A DNA stretch of 64,000 nucleotides from Pseudomonas capeferrum (GTDB lineage Bacteria; Pseudomonadota; Gammaproteobacteria; Pseudomonadales; Pseudomonadaceae). Positions 52,244 through 61,231 of this stretch are shown here, piece after piece (within the stretch, counting starts at the first letter, position 1; each line of letters begins with the position of its first letter). Where the stretch lies: positions 1-64,000 of the forward strand of contig NZ_JAAMQM010000018.1 of assembly GCF_013523055.1 (NCBI RefSeq), read 5' to 3'. The translations under genes were made by a program, and so were the position numbers. A model generated the notes under the pieces. That model had not been told where the DNA came from, searched no databases, and worked only from the letters and a program-made list of their open reading frames with translations.

Positions 52244-53914
52244 GTGAAAAAGGATTCCCTCAAGGGCTGGTTCAAGAGCGGCGCCCCTGGTGTCTGGGTC
52301 AGCGGTGGCGCGGTTGCCATCGCGGTGATCATGACCGTGGGCCTGCTGGCTGTGATCGCCGTCCGCGGCCTGGGCCATTTCTGGCCCGCCGATCTGATCC
52401 AGGCAACCTACAAGGTGCCTGGCCAGGCAGACCACGTGGTGGTCGGCGAAGTGGTGCAAAAGGAACAGGTGCCGCTGGCACGTCTGAAGGGCGCCGGCCT
52501 GCCGGTTCCGGATGACGGCCCGGAGTTCATGACCCGCGAGCTGATCAAGGTCGGTAACCGTGACCTCAATGGCAGCGACTTCAGCTGGGTCGTCGGCGAC
52601 TGGCTGGTCGACCAGAAGACGCCACCGGAGCTGATGGCGCTGGAGCGCCGCGAGTGGGGCAACTTCTACGGCTATCTGGTCAGCGTCAAGGAAAATGGCC
52701 AGGTGGTTGCCGAAGGTGACGCGGTCTGGGCCGAGCTGCAGGCACGCCTCAAGCGCGCCAGTGCGCTGGCCGACGAGCTGCAGACCCTCGAGAAGACGGA
52801 CATCGGTGCCATCAACCACGGCCTCGAACGGCTGCGCCTGCATAGCCGCAAGCTCGAGCTGAACGGCGAGCTCGATGCCGCCGCCCAGGCGGACATGGAA
52901 TCCGAACGCGCCGAACTGAACAACCGCTACAAGGCGATCGAGGAGCGCCTGGCCGGTCTGCATCGCGACTTCAGCCGCGACAGCCTGGTCGCCCGCGATG
53001 GCAACGGTCGCGAGATCGAGATCAACCTGGACAAGGTCGTTCACGCCTACCAGCCGAACGCCATGGGTACCGCTACCAAGCTCAAGACTTACTTCAGCAA
53101 GGTCTGGGAGTTCCTCAGCGACGATCCACGTGAAGCCAATACCGAAGGGGGCATCTTCCCGGCCATCTTCGGCACTGTGATGATGACCCTGATCATGGCG
53201 GTCATCGTCACGCCGTTCGGGGTATTGGCAGCCGTCTACCTGCGCGAATACGCGCGCCAGGGACCGGTGACCCGACTCATTCGTATCGCGGTGAACAACC
53301 TGGCGGGTGTACCGGCGATCGTTTATGGCGTATTCGGCCTGGGCTTCTTCGTCTATGTGCTGGGCGGATCGTTGGACCGCCTGTTCTTCCCCGAGGCGCT
53401 CCCGGCACCGACCCTGGGTACCCCGGGCCTGCTCTGGGCCTCGTTGACCCTGGCTCTGCTGGCGGTGCCGGTGGTGATCGTGGCTACTGAAGAAGGACTT
53501 GCGCGTATTCCGCGCACCGTGCGTGAAGGCTCCCTGGCACTTGGCGCGACCAAGGCCGAGACCTTGTGGAAGATCGTCCTGCCCATGGCCAGCCCGGCGA
53601 TGATGACCGGCATGATCCTCGCCGTGGCGCGTGCCGCGGGTGAAGTGGCGCCACTGATGCTGGTGGGCGTGGTCAAGCTGGCGCCTTCGCTGCCGCTGGA
53701 TGGCAACTACCCGTACCTGCACCTGGACCAGAAGATCATGCACCTGGGCTTCCACATCTACGACGTCGGCTTCCAAAGCCCGAACGTCGAGGCCGCGCGC
53801 CCGCTGGTCTATGCGACCGCGCTGTTGCTGGTGCTGGTCATCGCCTCGCTGAACCTGTCGGCGGTGTGGATTCGTAACCACCTGCGCGAGAAATACAAGG
53901 CGCTGGACAGCTGA
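52244..53914 (+). CDS. pstA: phosphate ABC transporter permease PstA (long form)
   Basis: The 556-residue product has one N-terminal helix (WVSGGAVAIAVIMTVGLLAV), a periplasmic domain with a coiled-coil region (AELQARLKRASALADELQTL to LNNRYKAIEERLAGLHRDFS, about 160-240), and the permease domain (ITPFGVLAAVYLREYARQG-like segment, VPAIVYGVFGLGFFVYVLGG, EGSLALGATKAETLWKIVLP as EAA loop). E. coli PstA has about 296 residues; the insert matches that of Pseudomonas. Start GTG at 52244. Together with PstC it forms the membrane channel. Confidence 0.9.
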   Translation: MKKDSLKGWFKSGAPGVWVSGGAVAIAVIMTVGLLAVIAVRGLGHFWPADLIQATYKVPGQADHVVVGEVVQKEQVPLARLKGAGLPVPDDGPEFMTRELIKVGNRDLNGSDFSWVVGDWLVDQKTPPELMALERREWGNFYGYLVSVKENGQVVAEGDAVWAELQARLKRASALADELQTLEKTDIGAINHGLERLRLHSRKLELNGELDAAAQADMESERAELNNRYKAIEERLAGLHRDFSRDSLVARDGNGREIEINLDKVVHAYQPNAMGTATKLKTYFSKVWEFLSDDPREANTEGGIFPAIFGTVMMTLIMAVIVTPFGVLAAVYLREYARQGPVTRLIRIAVNNLAGVPAIVYGVFGLGFFVYVLGGSLDRLFFPEALPAPTLGTPGLLWASLTLALLAVPVVIVATEEGLARIPRTVREGSLALGATKAETLWKIVLPMASPAMMTGMILAVARAAGEVAPLMLVGVVKLAPSLPLDGNYPYLHLDQKIMHLGFHIYDVGFQSPNVEAARPLVYATALLLVLVIASLNLSAVWIRNHLREKYKALDS

Positions 53915-53993
53915 TCCCGCGACCCGAATGCAAGAGTGCCGCCTGCGATGCGGGCGGCCCGATGAAACGAATTGATAGCGTATGGAGTTGACC

Positions 53994-54827
53994 ATGCAGC
54001 ATGAATCCCACACCCGCGGCATCGACATGTCGGCCTTGGGTCGCGACAAGCAGAGCTTGCGCCTGGCAGAAGAAACCGTAGCCATCGAAGTCCCTGGCCT
54101 GAGCCTGTACTACGGTGACAAGCAAGCCCTGTTCGATGTCAGCATGAACATCCCCAAACAGCGCGTGACCGCGTTCATCGGCCCGTCCGGATGCGGCAAG
54201 TCGACCCTGCTGCGCACCTTCAACCGCATGAACGACCTGGTCGATGGCTGCCGTGTCGATGGCGCGATCAATCTTTACGGCAACAACATCTACCGCAAGG
54301 GCGAGGATGTGGCCGAGCTGCGCCGTCGCGTGGGCATGGTGTTCCAGAAGCCCAATCCGTTCCCCAAGACCATCTACGAGAACGTGGTCTACGGATTGCG
54401 CATCCAAGGCATCAACAAGAAGCGCGTGCTCGACGAGGCCGTCGAATGGGCACTCAAGGGAGCGGCGCTGTGGGACGAGGTCAAGGACCGTCTGCACGAG
54501 TCGGCCCTGGGCCTCTCCGGCGGCCAGCAGCAGCGCCTGGTCATCGCACGGACCATCGCCGTGGAACCCGAGGTCCTGCTGCTCGACGAACCTTGCTCGG
54601 CGCTCGACCCGATTTCGACACTCAAGGTCGAAGAGCTGATCTACGAGCTCAAGTCCAAGTACACCATCGTCATCGTGACGCATAACATGCAACAGGCGGC
54701 ACGGGTCTCGGACTACACCGCGTTCATGTACATGGGCAAGCTGGTGGAATTCGGTGATACCGATACCCTGTTCACCAACCCGGCGAAAAAACAGACCGAA
54801 GACTACATCACCGGTCGTTACGGCTAG
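53994..54827 (+). CDS. pstB: phosphate ABC transporter ATP-binding protein
   Basis: The 277-residue product has Walker A FIGPSGCGKSTLLRTFNRMN, Q-loop VGMVFQKPNPFPKTIYENVV, signature ALGLSGGQQQRLVIARTIAV, Walker B VLLLDEPCSALDPISTLKVE and the switch His VIVTHNMQQAARVSDY, all typical of PstB. The ATG at 53994 has GGAG 6 bp before it. It drives phosphate import with PstC and PstA and also takes part in PhoR control through PhoU. Confidence 0.96.
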   Translation: MQHESHTRGIDMSALGRDKQSLRLAEETVAIEVPGLSLYYGDKQALFDVSMNIPKQRVTAFIGPSGCGKSTLLRTFNRMNDLVDGCRVDGAINLYGNNIYRKGEDVAELRRRVGMVFQKPNPFPKTIYENVVYGLRIQGINKKRVLDEAVEWALKGAALWDEVKDRLHESALGLSGGQQQRLVIARTIAVEPEVLLLDEPCSALDPISTLKVEELIYELKSKYTIVIVTHNMQQAARVSDYTAFMYMGKLVEFGDTDTLFTNPAKKQTEDYITGRYG

Positions 54828-54841
54828 CGGCTGCCGCACGT

Positions 54842-54859
54842 GACAGGCTGTAGCCTGTC
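54842..54859. other. palindrome between pstB and phoU
   Basis: GACAGGCT-GT-AGCCTGTC is a perfect 8-bp inverted repeat 15 bp after the pstB stop. It may form an mRNA hairpin; no T-run follows, so it would not end transcription. Farther on, AAGCTT occurs at 54904, 54911 and 54925 in a repeated TTGAAGCTT context. Confidence 0.4.
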
Positions 54860-54946
54860 GCTGGAGTAGCGCATATCAAGCCTGGGTACGACACGAAAAA
54901 TTGAAGCTTGAAGCTTGTACCTTGAAGCTTTTCGCGGAGCGAAGCG

Positions 54947-55717
54947 ATGATCAACAAAGAAAGCCTTACGCATCACATCTCCCAGCAGTTCAACGCCGAG
55001 CTGGAGGAGGTGCGCAGTCATCTCCTGGCCATGGGTGGCCTGGTCGAAAAGCAGGTCAACGACGCGGTGACCGCCCTGATCGAGGCAGATTCGGGCCTGG
55101 CTCAACAGGTTCGCGATGTCGACGAGCAGATCAATCAGATGGAACGCAACATCGACGAAGAGTGCGTGCGCATCCTTGCTCGTCGTCAGCCGGCGGCTTC
55201 CGACTTGCGCCTGATCATCAGCATCTCCAAATCCGTGATCGATCTGGAGCGTATCGGTGACGAATCCACCAAGATCGCCCGACGCGCCATCCAGCTGTGC
55301 GAAGAGGGCGAGTCGCCGCGTGGCTATGTCGAGGTCCGCCACATCGGCGACCAGGTGCGCAACATGGTCCGAGACGCACTCGACGCCTTCGCTCGCTTCG
55401 ACGCGGAGCTGGCCCTGTCGGTTGCCCAGTACGACAAGACCATCGACCGCGAATACAAGACCGCATTACGCGAGCTCGTGACCTACATGATGGAAGACCC
55501 GCGCTCGATCTCGCGGGTGCTCAGCGTGATCTGGGCCCTGCGCTCGCTGGAGCGGATCGGTGACCATGCGCGCAACATCTCCGAACTGGTGATCTACCTG
55601 GTTCGCGGCACCGATGTGCGCCACTTGGGCCTGAAGCGGATGAAGGCGGAAGTGGAAGGCACCAGCGTCGTCGACAGCGAAATCGCTAATGTTCCGAGCG
55701 TACCGGACGATAAATAA
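54947..55717 (+). CDS. phoU: phosphate-signalling protein PhoU
   Basis: The 256-residue product is two PhoU three-helix repeats: FNAELEEVRSHLLAMGGLVE, LIISISKSVIDLERIGDEST and, in the second half, LSVIWALRSLERIGDHARNI with the conserved ERIGDxA metal-binding motifs. PhoU links PstB to PhoR and shuts off the Pho response in excess phosphate. It lies 119 bp after pstB in the same direction, probably in the same transcript. Confidence 0.95.
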   Translation: MINKESLTHHISQQFNAELEEVRSHLLAMGGLVEKQVNDAVTALIEADSGLAQQVRDVDEQINQMERNIDEECVRILARRQPAASDLRLIISISKSVIDLERIGDESTKIARRAIQLCEEGESPRGYVEVRHIGDQVRNMVRDALDAFARFDAELALSVAQYDKTIDREYKTALRELVTYMMEDPRSISRVLSVIWALRSLERIGDHARNISELVIYLVRGTDVRHLGLKRMKAEVEGTSVVDSEIANVPSVPDDK

Positions 55718-55788
55718 GTCTGCGCCCGAGCACGAACGCCCGGCCTCGGCCGTAATGCTGCTCGCTTGAGCTTTATGGTGTTCACTTT

Positions 55789-55881
55789 GGCCTCATCGCG
55801 GGACAAGCCCGCTCGCCACCAGTGCGCGGTGCAGCGAAGACACTTCCCAAGTGGCGAGCGAGCTTGTCCCGCGATGAGGCC
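55789..55881. repeat. REP pair (inverted)
   Basis: GGCCTCATCGCGGGACAAGC and the following CCGCTCGCCAC (55789-55819) face an almost exact inverted copy at 55851-55881 (one mismatch: GAGCTTGT for GGGCTTGT). Between phoU and the response regulator, it could end phoU transcripts. Confidence 0.9.
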
Positions 55882-56052
55882 AGAGTGAGCACTGCACAGC
55901 CCAAGTGAGCAGCATTGCTGCCTGCCGGGCGTTTTCGTTTGCTCGCGCAGGCGCATCACCGCCGCGAACGACACTGGAAAAGCCGTCGCAGTCAGTTTTT
56001 GGCAAATGGCCATTAGTCGGCGGTATGCTAGTCGGGTTCATGAGGAGTGGCG

Positions 56053-56949
56053 ATGAGTAAAGTCAAAGTGCTGGTGGTGGATGACGCGCCGTTCATTCGC
56101 GACCTGATCAGGAAATGTCTGCGCAATGCCTTCCCGGGGATCGTGGTCGAGGATACGGTCAATGGCCGCAAGGCCATGGTCCTGTTGGGTCGCGAAGAGT
56201 TCGACCTGGTCCTGTGCGATTGGGAAATGCCGGAGATGTCAGGGCTCGAACTGCTGACCTGGTGCAGGGAGCAGCCGCAGATGAAGACCATGCCTTTCAT
56301 CATGGTGACCAGCCGGGGCGACAAGGAAAACGTGGTCCAGGCGATCCAGGCGGGTGTTTCGGACTTTATCGGCAAGCCGTTCACCAACGAGCAGCTGATG
56401 ACCAAGGTCAAGAAAGCGCTGGCCAAGGTCGGAAAGCTGGAAAGTCTGATGGCGCAGCCTGTCGGCCGGGCCAACTCGGCGTTTGCCAACGACTCCCTGA
56501 ATGCCTTGACCGGCAATCGCGCCGAAACCGGCCGGCCCGCAGCTCCTGCAGGGGCTCCGGTGGCGGCCAGACCTTCCGCAGTCAGCGCGCCCAAGGCTTC
56601 TGTGGCGCCCACGGGCCGAGGGCAAGGCCAGTTGCGTCTGTCCAGCGGCACCCATCCCTGTGTGATCAAGGCGTTGAGCCTCAAGGAGGCACTGCTGGTC
56701 GTGCGTCGCGGCGAGCTTTTGCCGCAGGTGCTGGAAAGCGCGGTACTGGACCTGGAGCAGGGAGAGAACACCGAAATCGCCCGCCTCAATGGCTACCTGC
56801 ACGTGATCGCTGCCCTTGAGCCCAAGCCGGATAGCGACTGGCTGCAACTGACGTTCAAGTTCGTCGACCAGGATGCGCAGAAGCTGGACTACCTCTCGCG
56901 CCTGATTGCGCGCGGCACGGCGCAGAAGCATTTCACGCCTGGCGGCTAG
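56053..56949 (+). CDS. CheY-like response regulator with a C-terminal PilZ-like part
   Basis: The 298-residue product starts with a receiver domain: KVKVLVVDDAPFIRDLIRKC, phosphorylation site FDLVLCDWEMPEMSG, IMVTSRGDKENVVQAIQAGV and the conserved Lys in FIGKPFTNEQL. After an Ala/Pro linker (about 150-190) comes a C-terminal part, residues about 195-298, of beta-strands ending LQLTFKFVDQDAQKLDYLSR, which looks like a PilZ-type barrel without the RxxxR motif. No DNA-binding domain is present. GAGGAG precedes the ATG at 56053. It lies between phoU and the CorC-type gene; its cognate kinase is not here. Confidence 0.82.
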   Translation: MSKVKVLVVDDAPFIRDLIRKCLRNAFPGIVVEDTVNGRKAMVLLGREEFDLVLCDWEMPEMSGLELLTWCREQPQMKTMPFIMVTSRGDKENVVQAIQAGVSDFIGKPFTNEQLMTKVKKALAKVGKLESLMAQPVGRANSAFANDSLNALTGNRAETGRPAAPAGAPVAARPSAVSAPKASVAPTGRGQGQLRLSSGTHPCVIKALSLKEALLVVRRGELLPQVLESAVLDLEQGENTEIARLNGYLHVIAALEPKPDSDWLQLTFKFVDQDAQKLDYLSRLIARGTAQKHFTPGG

Positions 56950-57040
56950 TGGTCGTCGGGTTCGGTGCCTGTAGAGGGGACCTCCACCGGTCCGGCCGCC
57001 CGTCTCGCGGGCGACCGGAATTCGCAGTACGAAACCGCGC

Positions 57041-58381
57041 TCAATCGAGCTTGAGCACCTTGGCCAGGATGATCTTCGGCCCTTTCATCTTCTTGATGAT
57101 GATGCGCAGGCCTTCGACTTCCAGCACTTCCTCTTCCTCAGGTACCCGCTTGAGCGTCTCGTAGACAAGCCCGGCAAGGGTTTCCGCTTCGATATGGTCA
57201 AGGTCGACGCCCAGCAGGCGCTCGACCTTGAACAAGGGCGTATCGCCACGGACCAGCAGCTTGCCCGGCTGATAGGCGAGCAGGCCGCGCTCGGCCTTGC
57301 GGTGCTCGTCCTGGATATCGCCCACCAATACTTCCAGCACGTCTTCCATGGTCAAGTAGCCGATCACGTTGCCATCGGCTTCCTCGACCAGCACGAAGTG
57401 CGCACCCCCTTTACGGAACTGCTCCAGCAACTGGGACAGTGGCATGTGCCGGGAAACGCGCTCCAGGGGTCGCGTCAGGTCATCGAGGTCGAGCGTCTCC
57501 GGGTTGTGGTCCAGGTCGGCCAGTTCCAGCAGCAGGTCCTTGATATGCAAAAGACCGGTGTACTCACCGCGCTCGGCGTCATACACCGGATACCGGCTGA
57601 ACTTGTGGCGACGGAACATCGCCAGGATTTCCCGCAGAGGGGCATGTGCATCGAGGCTGATCATGTCCTCGCGGGAGTTGGCCCAATCGACTACCTCCAG
57701 CTCGCCCATTTCCACGGCCGAGGCCAGCACACGCATGCCTTGGTCGCTCGGATCCTGGCCGCGGCTGGAATGCAGGATCAGCTTGAGCTCTTCGCGGCTG
57801 TAGTGATGCTCGTGATGGGGTCCGGGCTCGCCTTGGCCGGCAATGCGCAGGATACCGTTGGCGCTGGCATTGAGCAGGTAGATGGCCGGGTACATCATCC
57901 AGTAGAAGAGGTACAGCGGCACGGCGGTCCACAGCGACAGCAGCTCCGGCTTGCGAATCGCCCACGACTTGGGCGCCAGCTCGCCGACCACGATGTGCAG
58001 GTACGAGATCACGAAGAAGGCGACGAAGAAAGAAACCGCCTTTATCAACTCGGGTGTGTCGACGCCCATCGCCGCCAGCAAGGGCTCGAGCAGGTGAGCG
58101 AATGCCGGCTCGCCTACCCAGCCCAGGCCCAGTGAGGCAAGGGTGATGCCCAACTGACAGGCCGACAGGTAGGCATCCAGCTGGTTGTGCACCTTGCGCA
58201 GGATGCTGCCACGCCAGCCATGCAGCTCGGCGATGGAATCCACGCGTGTCGAGCGCAGCTTGACCATGGCGAACTCGGCGGCGACGAAGAAGCCGTTCAG
58301 CAGCACGAGAACCAAGGCAAAGAGGATCATGCTGAAATCGGCGAACAGGGAGGTGAAGCTGATACCAGGGGAAGGGTCCAT
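57041..58381 (-). CDS. CorC/HlyC-type CNNM transporter-like protein
   Basis: The 446-residue product has a DUF21 membrane domain with helices about 17-35, 105-125 and 135-155 (LVLVLLNGFFVAAEFAMVKL), two CBS domains (about 210-330: FSRYPVYDAERGEYTGLLHI; GAHFVLVEEADGNVIGYLTM) and a CorC_HlyC domain at the end (LAYQPGKLLVRGDTPLFKVE). Relatives affect Mg2+ or Co2+ transport. An ATG at 58381 is used; the ribosome site is weak. Confidence 0.9.
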   Translation of the reverse strand: MDPSPGISFTSLFADFSMILFALVLVLLNGFFVAAEFAMVKLRSTRVDSIAELHGWRGSILRKVHNQLDAYLSACQLGITLASLGLGWVGEPAFAHLLEPLLAAMGVDTPELIKAVSFFVAFFVISYLHIVVGELAPKSWAIRKPELLSLWTAVPLYLFYWMMYPAIYLLNASANGILRIAGQGEPGPHHEHHYSREELKLILHSSRGQDPSDQGMRVLASAVEMGELEVVDWANSREDMISLDAHAPLREILAMFRRHKFSRYPVYDAERGEYTGLLHIKDLLLELADLDHNPETLDLDDLTRPLERVSRHMPLSQLLEQFRKGGAHFVLVEEADGNVIGYLTMEDVLEVLVGDIQDEHRKAERGLLAYQPGKLLVRGDTPLFKVERLLGVDLDHIEAETLAGLVYETLKRVPEEEEVLEVEGLRIIIKKMKGPKIILAKVLKLD

Positions 58382-58494
58382 GATGGAGTTTTACGGGGTC
58401 CGTCTTCAGAAAAAGGTGATGAGGCAGTGCCAGTATGAACTGGCACGAGAAAGCCAATGTAGCGGCTGAAGTCGTAAATGCAAAGAGCTGTAGC

Positions 58495-59805
58495 TCAGGA
58501 GAGCCTGGCAGTGGCGATCTGCGTAGGCGGAAAATGGCAGGTGAACGTGCTGCCGTGCCCTGGCACGCTGCTGATCTCCAATCTGCCGCGATGGCGCAAC
58601 AGCACATGTTTGACAATGGCCAGGCCCAGGCCGGTGCCGCCGGTATTGGAGGCGCGGCTGGAGTCGACGCGGTAGAAACGTTCGGTCAGGCGCGGCAGAT
58701 GCTTGGCGTCGATGCCCATTCCCGAATCCTGCACGCTCAAGTGCGCGCCCTGTTCGTCGGTCCACCAGCGAATCCGGATCTGGCCTTCGTCCTGGGTATA
58801 TTTGACCGCATTGAAGACCAGGTTGGAAAAGGCGCTGCGCAGTTCAGCCTCGCTGCCCCTGAGGTGCACATTGGGGACCGCTTCCAGGGAGATATGCTGG
58901 TTGCGTTGGCCGGAAAGGGCCTGCGCATCGCTTCGGATCGACTGCAACAAGGCGTCTATCGGTACCGGCTGGCTCTCGGAGGGATAGTCGGTGGCTTCAA
59001 GCTTGGCCAATAACAAGAGGTCGTTGAGCAGGGTCTGCATCCGGCCACTTTGCTGGTGCATTTGCTGCAGCGCGCGACTCCAGCGTGGATTGACGTCTTC
59101 GACATTGTCGAGCAGCGTTTCCAGGTAGCCCATGATCACCGTGAGCGGAGTCCGTAGCTCATGGGAAACGTTGGCAACGAAGTCCTTGCGCATCTGCTCC
59201 AGCTGGTGGATGCGCGTCACATCACGCACCAGCATCAAGTGCTCGTTGTTGCCATAACGGGTGATGTTCAGTTGCAGGCGCAGGCGATCGTTGATCGGGG
59301 AGGGGATCTCCAGGGGCTCGACATAGTTCTCTTGCTCGAAATATTCCTTGAAGCGCGGGTGACGGACCAGGTTGGTCACCGGCTGTCCGCCGTCCTGGGG
59401 TGTCTTGAGGCCCAGCAATGTTTCCGCGGCGCGGTTCCACCACTCCAGGTTGCCATCGCTGTCGAGCATGATCACGGCATCACGCAGGGCCGCCGTGGAC
59501 TCCTGGACACGGTCGATCACCGCTTGCAGGCGTCCTCGCACGCGCTGGTCGCGACGCTGGAGATGGTAGATGCTGTCGAACACCTCGCCCCACAGGCCAT
59601 AGCCATCCGGGGGAGCCTGATCAGGCTGGTGATTGCGAAGCCAGTCGTGCAGGCGCAGCAGTTGTTTGAGCGTCCAGCCCAGATAGATTGCCAGCCCGAC
59701 GGCCAGGCTCCAGCCGTAGTAGCCGCTGACCAACCCGCCAAGCAGGCAGAGGGTAATCAGCACAAGCATGTGGCGAATCAGCGTCGCGTACCAGTTCTGG
59801 TTCAA
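58495..59805 (-). CDS. phoR: phosphate-regulon sensor kinase
   Basis: The 436-residue product has two N-terminal helices (MLVLITLCLLGGLVSGYYGW, LAVGLAIYLGWTLKQLL), a PAS domain (about 90-180: LRDAVIMLDSDGNLEWWNRA), HisKA with H box DFVANVSHELRTPLTVIMGY and a HATPase domain (GMGIDAKHLPRLTERFYRVD, TGGTGLGLAIVKHVLLRHRG). It phosphorylates PhoB when phosphate is low, under Pst/PhoU control. Stop of phoB is 145 bp before its start. Confidence 0.95.
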   Translation of the reverse strand: MNQNWYATLIRHMLVLITLCLLGGLVSGYYGWSLAVGLAIYLGWTLKQLLRLHDWLRNHQPDQAPPDGYGLWGEVFDSIYHLQRRDQRVRGRLQAVIDRVQESTAALRDAVIMLDSDGNLEWWNRAAETLLGLKTPQDGGQPVTNLVRHPRFKEYFEQENYVEPLEIPSPINDRLRLQLNITRYGNNEHLMLVRDVTRIHQLEQMRKDFVANVSHELRTPLTVIMGYLETLLDNVEDVNPRWSRALQQMHQQSGRMQTLLNDLLLLAKLEATDYPSESQPVPIDALLQSIRSDAQALSGQRNQHISLEAVPNVHLRGSEAELRSAFSNLVFNAVKYTQDEGQIRIRWWTDEQGAHLSVQDSGMGIDAKHLPRLTERFYRVDSSRASNTGGTGLGLAIVKHVLLRHRGRLEISSVPGHGSTFTCHFPPTQIATARLS

Positions 59806-59950
59806 TTTCAGTCCTTAGGATCTGCCGCGCTTGGCAAGCGGACAGCCTGCAAGGTCAAGCGGATCGTGGTGTGGCTCCGTCGTTCGATCTGGATGACGAC
59901 TATGAGGATCGACGACGCGCTGGCCTGGGCTTCGCGTTGCCGACTGGCCC

Positions 59951-60640
59951 TCAGCTCTTGGTCGAAAAGCGATAGCCGGTGCCCCGGACCGTCTGCACCA
60001 GGTTCTCGTAGGCCTCGCCCAGCGCCTTGCGCAAGCGTCGAATATGCACATCCACGGTACGTTCTTCCACATACACGTTGCCGCCCCAGACCTGATCGAG
60101 CAATTGGCCACGGGTATAGGCGCGCTCCTGGTGGGTCATGAAGAACTGCAACAGGCGGTATTCGGTCGGGCCCATCTCGGCGGGCTTGCCGTCGATGGTC
60201 ACCCGGTGGCTGATCGGATCGAGCAGAAGGCCGCCAACCTCGATGGGAGCTTCGCTGTCACTGGGGCCGGTGCGCCGCAACACAGCCTTGAGCCTGGCGA
60301 CCAGTTCGCGGGGCGAGAAAGGCTTGGTGATGTAGTCGTCGGCGCCGACTTCCAACCCCTGAATCTTGTTGTCCTCTTCACCCTTGGCGGTGAGCATGAT
60401 GATCGGGATATCGCCGGTAAGCTCATCACGCTTGAGTCGACGGGCCAACTCGATGCCCGAAGTCCCTGGCAGCATCCAGTCGAGCAGGATCAGGTCCGGT
60501 TTGCGGTCGACGATGATGGCATGTGCCTGCTGCGAATTTTCCGCCTCGAGGCAGTCATAGCCGGCCATTTCCAATGCAACGGCGATCATTTCGCGAATGG
60601 GCGCTTCGTCGTCAACGATCAGAATGTTCCTGCCAACCAT
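59951..60640 (-). CDS. phoB: phosphate-regulon response regulator
   Basis: The 229-residue product has a receiver domain (NILIVDDEAPIREMIAVALE, acceptor Asp in DLILLDWMLPGTSG, Lys in DYITKPFSPREL) and an OmpR-type winged helix (SHRVTIDGKPAEMGPTEYRL, LLDQVWGGNVYVEERTVDVH, IRRLRKALGE). It binds Pho boxes and turns on phosphate uptake. The ATG at 60640 has GGAGAGG upstream; a longer frame starts at 60679 without support. It leads the phoB-phoR pair, and a Pho box precedes it. Confidence 0.96.
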   Translation of the reverse strand: MVGRNILIVDDEAPIREMIAVALEMAGYDCLEAENSQQAHAIIVDRKPDLILLDWMLPGTSGIELARRLKRDELTGDIPIIMLTAKGEEDNKIQGLEVGADDYITKPFSPRELVARLKAVLRRTGPSDSEAPIEVGGLLLDPISHRVTIDGKPAEMGPTEYRLLQFFMTHQERAYTRGQLLDQVWGGNVYVEERTVDVHIRRLRKALGEAYENLVQTVRGTGYRFSTKS

Positions 60641-60693
60641 GCTCAAACCTCTCCTAATATGCGTTGTCTTGGCCCGCATTAGATAACGGAATT

Positions 60694-60711
60694 ATTGCAG
60701 TCGTGTGACAG
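60694..60711 (-). promoter_or_regulatory. Pho box of phoB
   Basis: On the minus strand CTGTCAC, spacer ACGA, CTGCAAT: two PhoB half sites 4 bp apart with two changes in the second. It lies 53 bp before phoB, as expected for autoregulation. Confidence 0.6.
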
Positions 60712-60789
60712 ATCGGGACGCGCCATGGCGACATTCCTGGGCTGAACTAGGCTTTCAATCCCAAGCCCACGGTAAATATGGTGATTCCA

Positions 60790-61158
60790 ATGACACGACA
60801 GACGCTGAACTGGATGACGCTTTTCGCGGTGCTGGCACTACCGGGCATGGCCTTGGCCCAGCCTGCCGAAGAAAAGGGGGGAGTCTGGGTCGACGACGAT
60901 GGCATGACCTTGTACACCTTCGACAAGGACCAGGGGGCCAAGTCGATGTGCAATGGTGAATGCGCCAAGAACTGGCCGCCGCTGCTGGTCAAGCCGGGGA
61001 TGGAAGCCGAAGGCGACTGGACGCAGATCCGCCGTGACGACGGTGCCATGCAGTGGGCCTATGATGGCAAGCCGCTGTATACCTTCATCAAGGATAAGAA
61101 GGCGGGCGACATGACCGGTGACGGCATGAAGGAGGTCTGGCACGCCGCCAAACCTTGA
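60790..61158 (+). CDS. secreted-repeat (COG4315) lipoprotein-like protein
   Basis: The 122-residue product has a signal peptide (cut after ALA, about residue 23) and two copies of the secreted repeat: GVWVDDDGMTLYTFDKDQGA, then QWAYDGKPLYTFIKDKKAGD, with CNGECAKNWPPLLV between. These heme- or metal-linked small proteins are exported and of unknown function. ATG 60790 has GGTG upstream; an ATG 12 bp earlier is possible. It is divergent from phoB and alone. Confidence 0.85.
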   Translation: MTRQTLNWMTLFAVLALPGMALAQPAEEKGGVWVDDDGMTLYTFDKDQGAKSMCNGECAKNWPPLLVKPGMEAEGDWTQIRRDDGAMQWAYDGKPLYTFIKDKKAGDMTGDGMKEVWHAAKP

Positions 61159-61231
61159 TCCCATACAAGCCGCTTCTGGTTCGCACAACGGTAGTCGAGC
61201 CAGTCAGGACAGTCGTGCTCGGGTCGTTGCA

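Noticed and set aside
50930..54085. Long minus-strand open frame of 1051 codons across pstC-pstA-pstB
   Set aside because: Its product is rich in His, Gln and Arg with no domain, as expected for the antisense of GC-rich coding DNA; the pst genes are clear on the plus strand.
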